From the NCBI GenBank assembly GCA_045402695.1, contig JAWPNA010000060.1, positions 1-7,046 on the forward strand: 7,046 nt of DNA, read 5' to 3'. The position numbers and the translations under genes are program-made. The notes beneath the pieces are model-generated. The model had not been told where the DNA came from, did not search any database, and saw nothing but the letters and a program-made list of their open reading frames with translations. This document shows positions 6,894-7,046 of this stretch, piece after piece. Origin of the DNA: JAWPNA01 sp045402695 (GTDB lineage Bacteria; Acidobacteriota; Polarisedimenticolia; JACPZX01; DASXTC01). Positions within the stretch are counted from its first letter, which is position 1. Every line of letters starts with the position of its first letter.

Positions 6894-6956
6894 CCAGAAT
6901 CATCTTGAAGTGCGCTGTCTTCAGATGACTACTGGAGATCCTCATGAGGATTCTGG
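6894..6956 (+). promoter_or_regulatory. Foldable leader around the lipoprotein start
   Basis: Three pairings are visible. A stem-loop joins 6900-6910 with 6919-6928 (10 bp, one bulged T, 8-nt loop). CCAGAATC (6894-6901) is an exact complement of GATTCTGG (6949-6956), enclosing that hairpin, the GGAG ribosome site (6934-6937) and the AUG. ATCCTCATGAGGAT (6938-6951) is a perfect palindrome that can place the AUG in a 4-nt loop. These pairings partly exclude one another, as expected of a switchable leader. It matches no riboswitch class I know and could be chance. Confidence 0.35.
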
Positions 6957-7046
6957 CCGCCGCGTCGCTGGCTTGTCTGCTCTTTATTGGTGGCTGTACC
7001 TTCACGTCAATTCTTTCGAGACCCGCAACCCAACCTGAGCCCAATA
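6944..7046 (+). CDS. Putative lipoprotein, N-terminal fragment (3' end beyond window)
   Basis: The frame from ATG at 6944 stays open to the window edge (34 codons plus one base). It begins with a basic residue (MRILAAASLACLLF), then a hydrophobic stretch and the lipobox IGGC with the lipidation cysteine at residue 18, followed by TFTSILSRPATQPEPN. The Pro/Gln-rich linker after the cysteine is typical of bacterial lipoproteins. The ribosome site GGAG (6934-6937) lies six bases before the ATG. With threonine at +2 there is no obvious inner-membrane retention signal, so an outer-membrane destination is plausible. It follows the kelch/MBG gene by 183 bp on the same strand and may be cotranscribed with it. 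The function cannot be read from this fragment. Confidence 0.75.
   Translation, partial: MRILAAASLACLLFIGGCTFTSILSRPATQPEPN

Noticed and set aside
6784..7038. An 84-codon plus-strand frame after the kelch/MBG gene
   Set aside because: It overlaps the lipoprotein start in another frame, has no ribosome site and its product looks random, whereas the frame from 6944 has a ribosome site, signal sequence and lipobox.

Overview
This is a GC-rich bacterial window with two complete genes, two genes cut by the window edges, and one short palindromic mobile-element remnant. A Ser/Thr kinase fused to PD40/WD40-like beta-propeller repeats, next to very large secreted beta-rich proteins, suggests a soil or sediment Acidobacteriota or Myxococcota-type lineage. 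No rRNA or marker gene is present, so this assignment is tentative.

Layout. Positions 1-270 (minus strand) hold the N-terminal 90 codons of a secreted protein that runs off the left edge. A 127-bp element at 279-405 lies directly upstream of it. The element has near-perfect 26-bp terminal inverted repeats, a TA at each end, no transposase and a nested inner hairpin; I read it as a MITE, most like the IS630/Tc1-mariner type. Positions 407-678 hold no gene I can support, only two small inverted repeats. Positions 679-3345 (minus) encode a complete 888-aa membrane-spanning receptor-like Ser/Thr kinase. Positions 3346-3772 are a 427-bp divergent intergenic region with weak promoter-like and palindromic sequences and a strong Shine-Dalgarno site. 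Positions 3773-6760 (plus) encode a 995-aa exported protein: a seven-bladed kelch propeller, a 'PGETV' beta domain, an Ig-like domain, four tandem 80-aa MBG repeats and a beta-rich C-terminal domain. Position 6944 starts a lipoprotein gene, cut by the right edge, with a potentially structured leader.

How they may relate. The kinase and the kelch/MBG protein are divergently transcribed from one region. All four proteins carry an export signal or a membrane segment, so the window looks like a cell-envelope or surface neighbourhood. That the kinase signals for the kelch protein is inference from position only. I found no defence system, CRISPR array, tRNA or rRNA. The least ordinary features are the MITE at the start of the secreted-protein gene, the 240-bp repeats with a mosaic divergence pattern, and the foldable leader of the lipoprotein gene.
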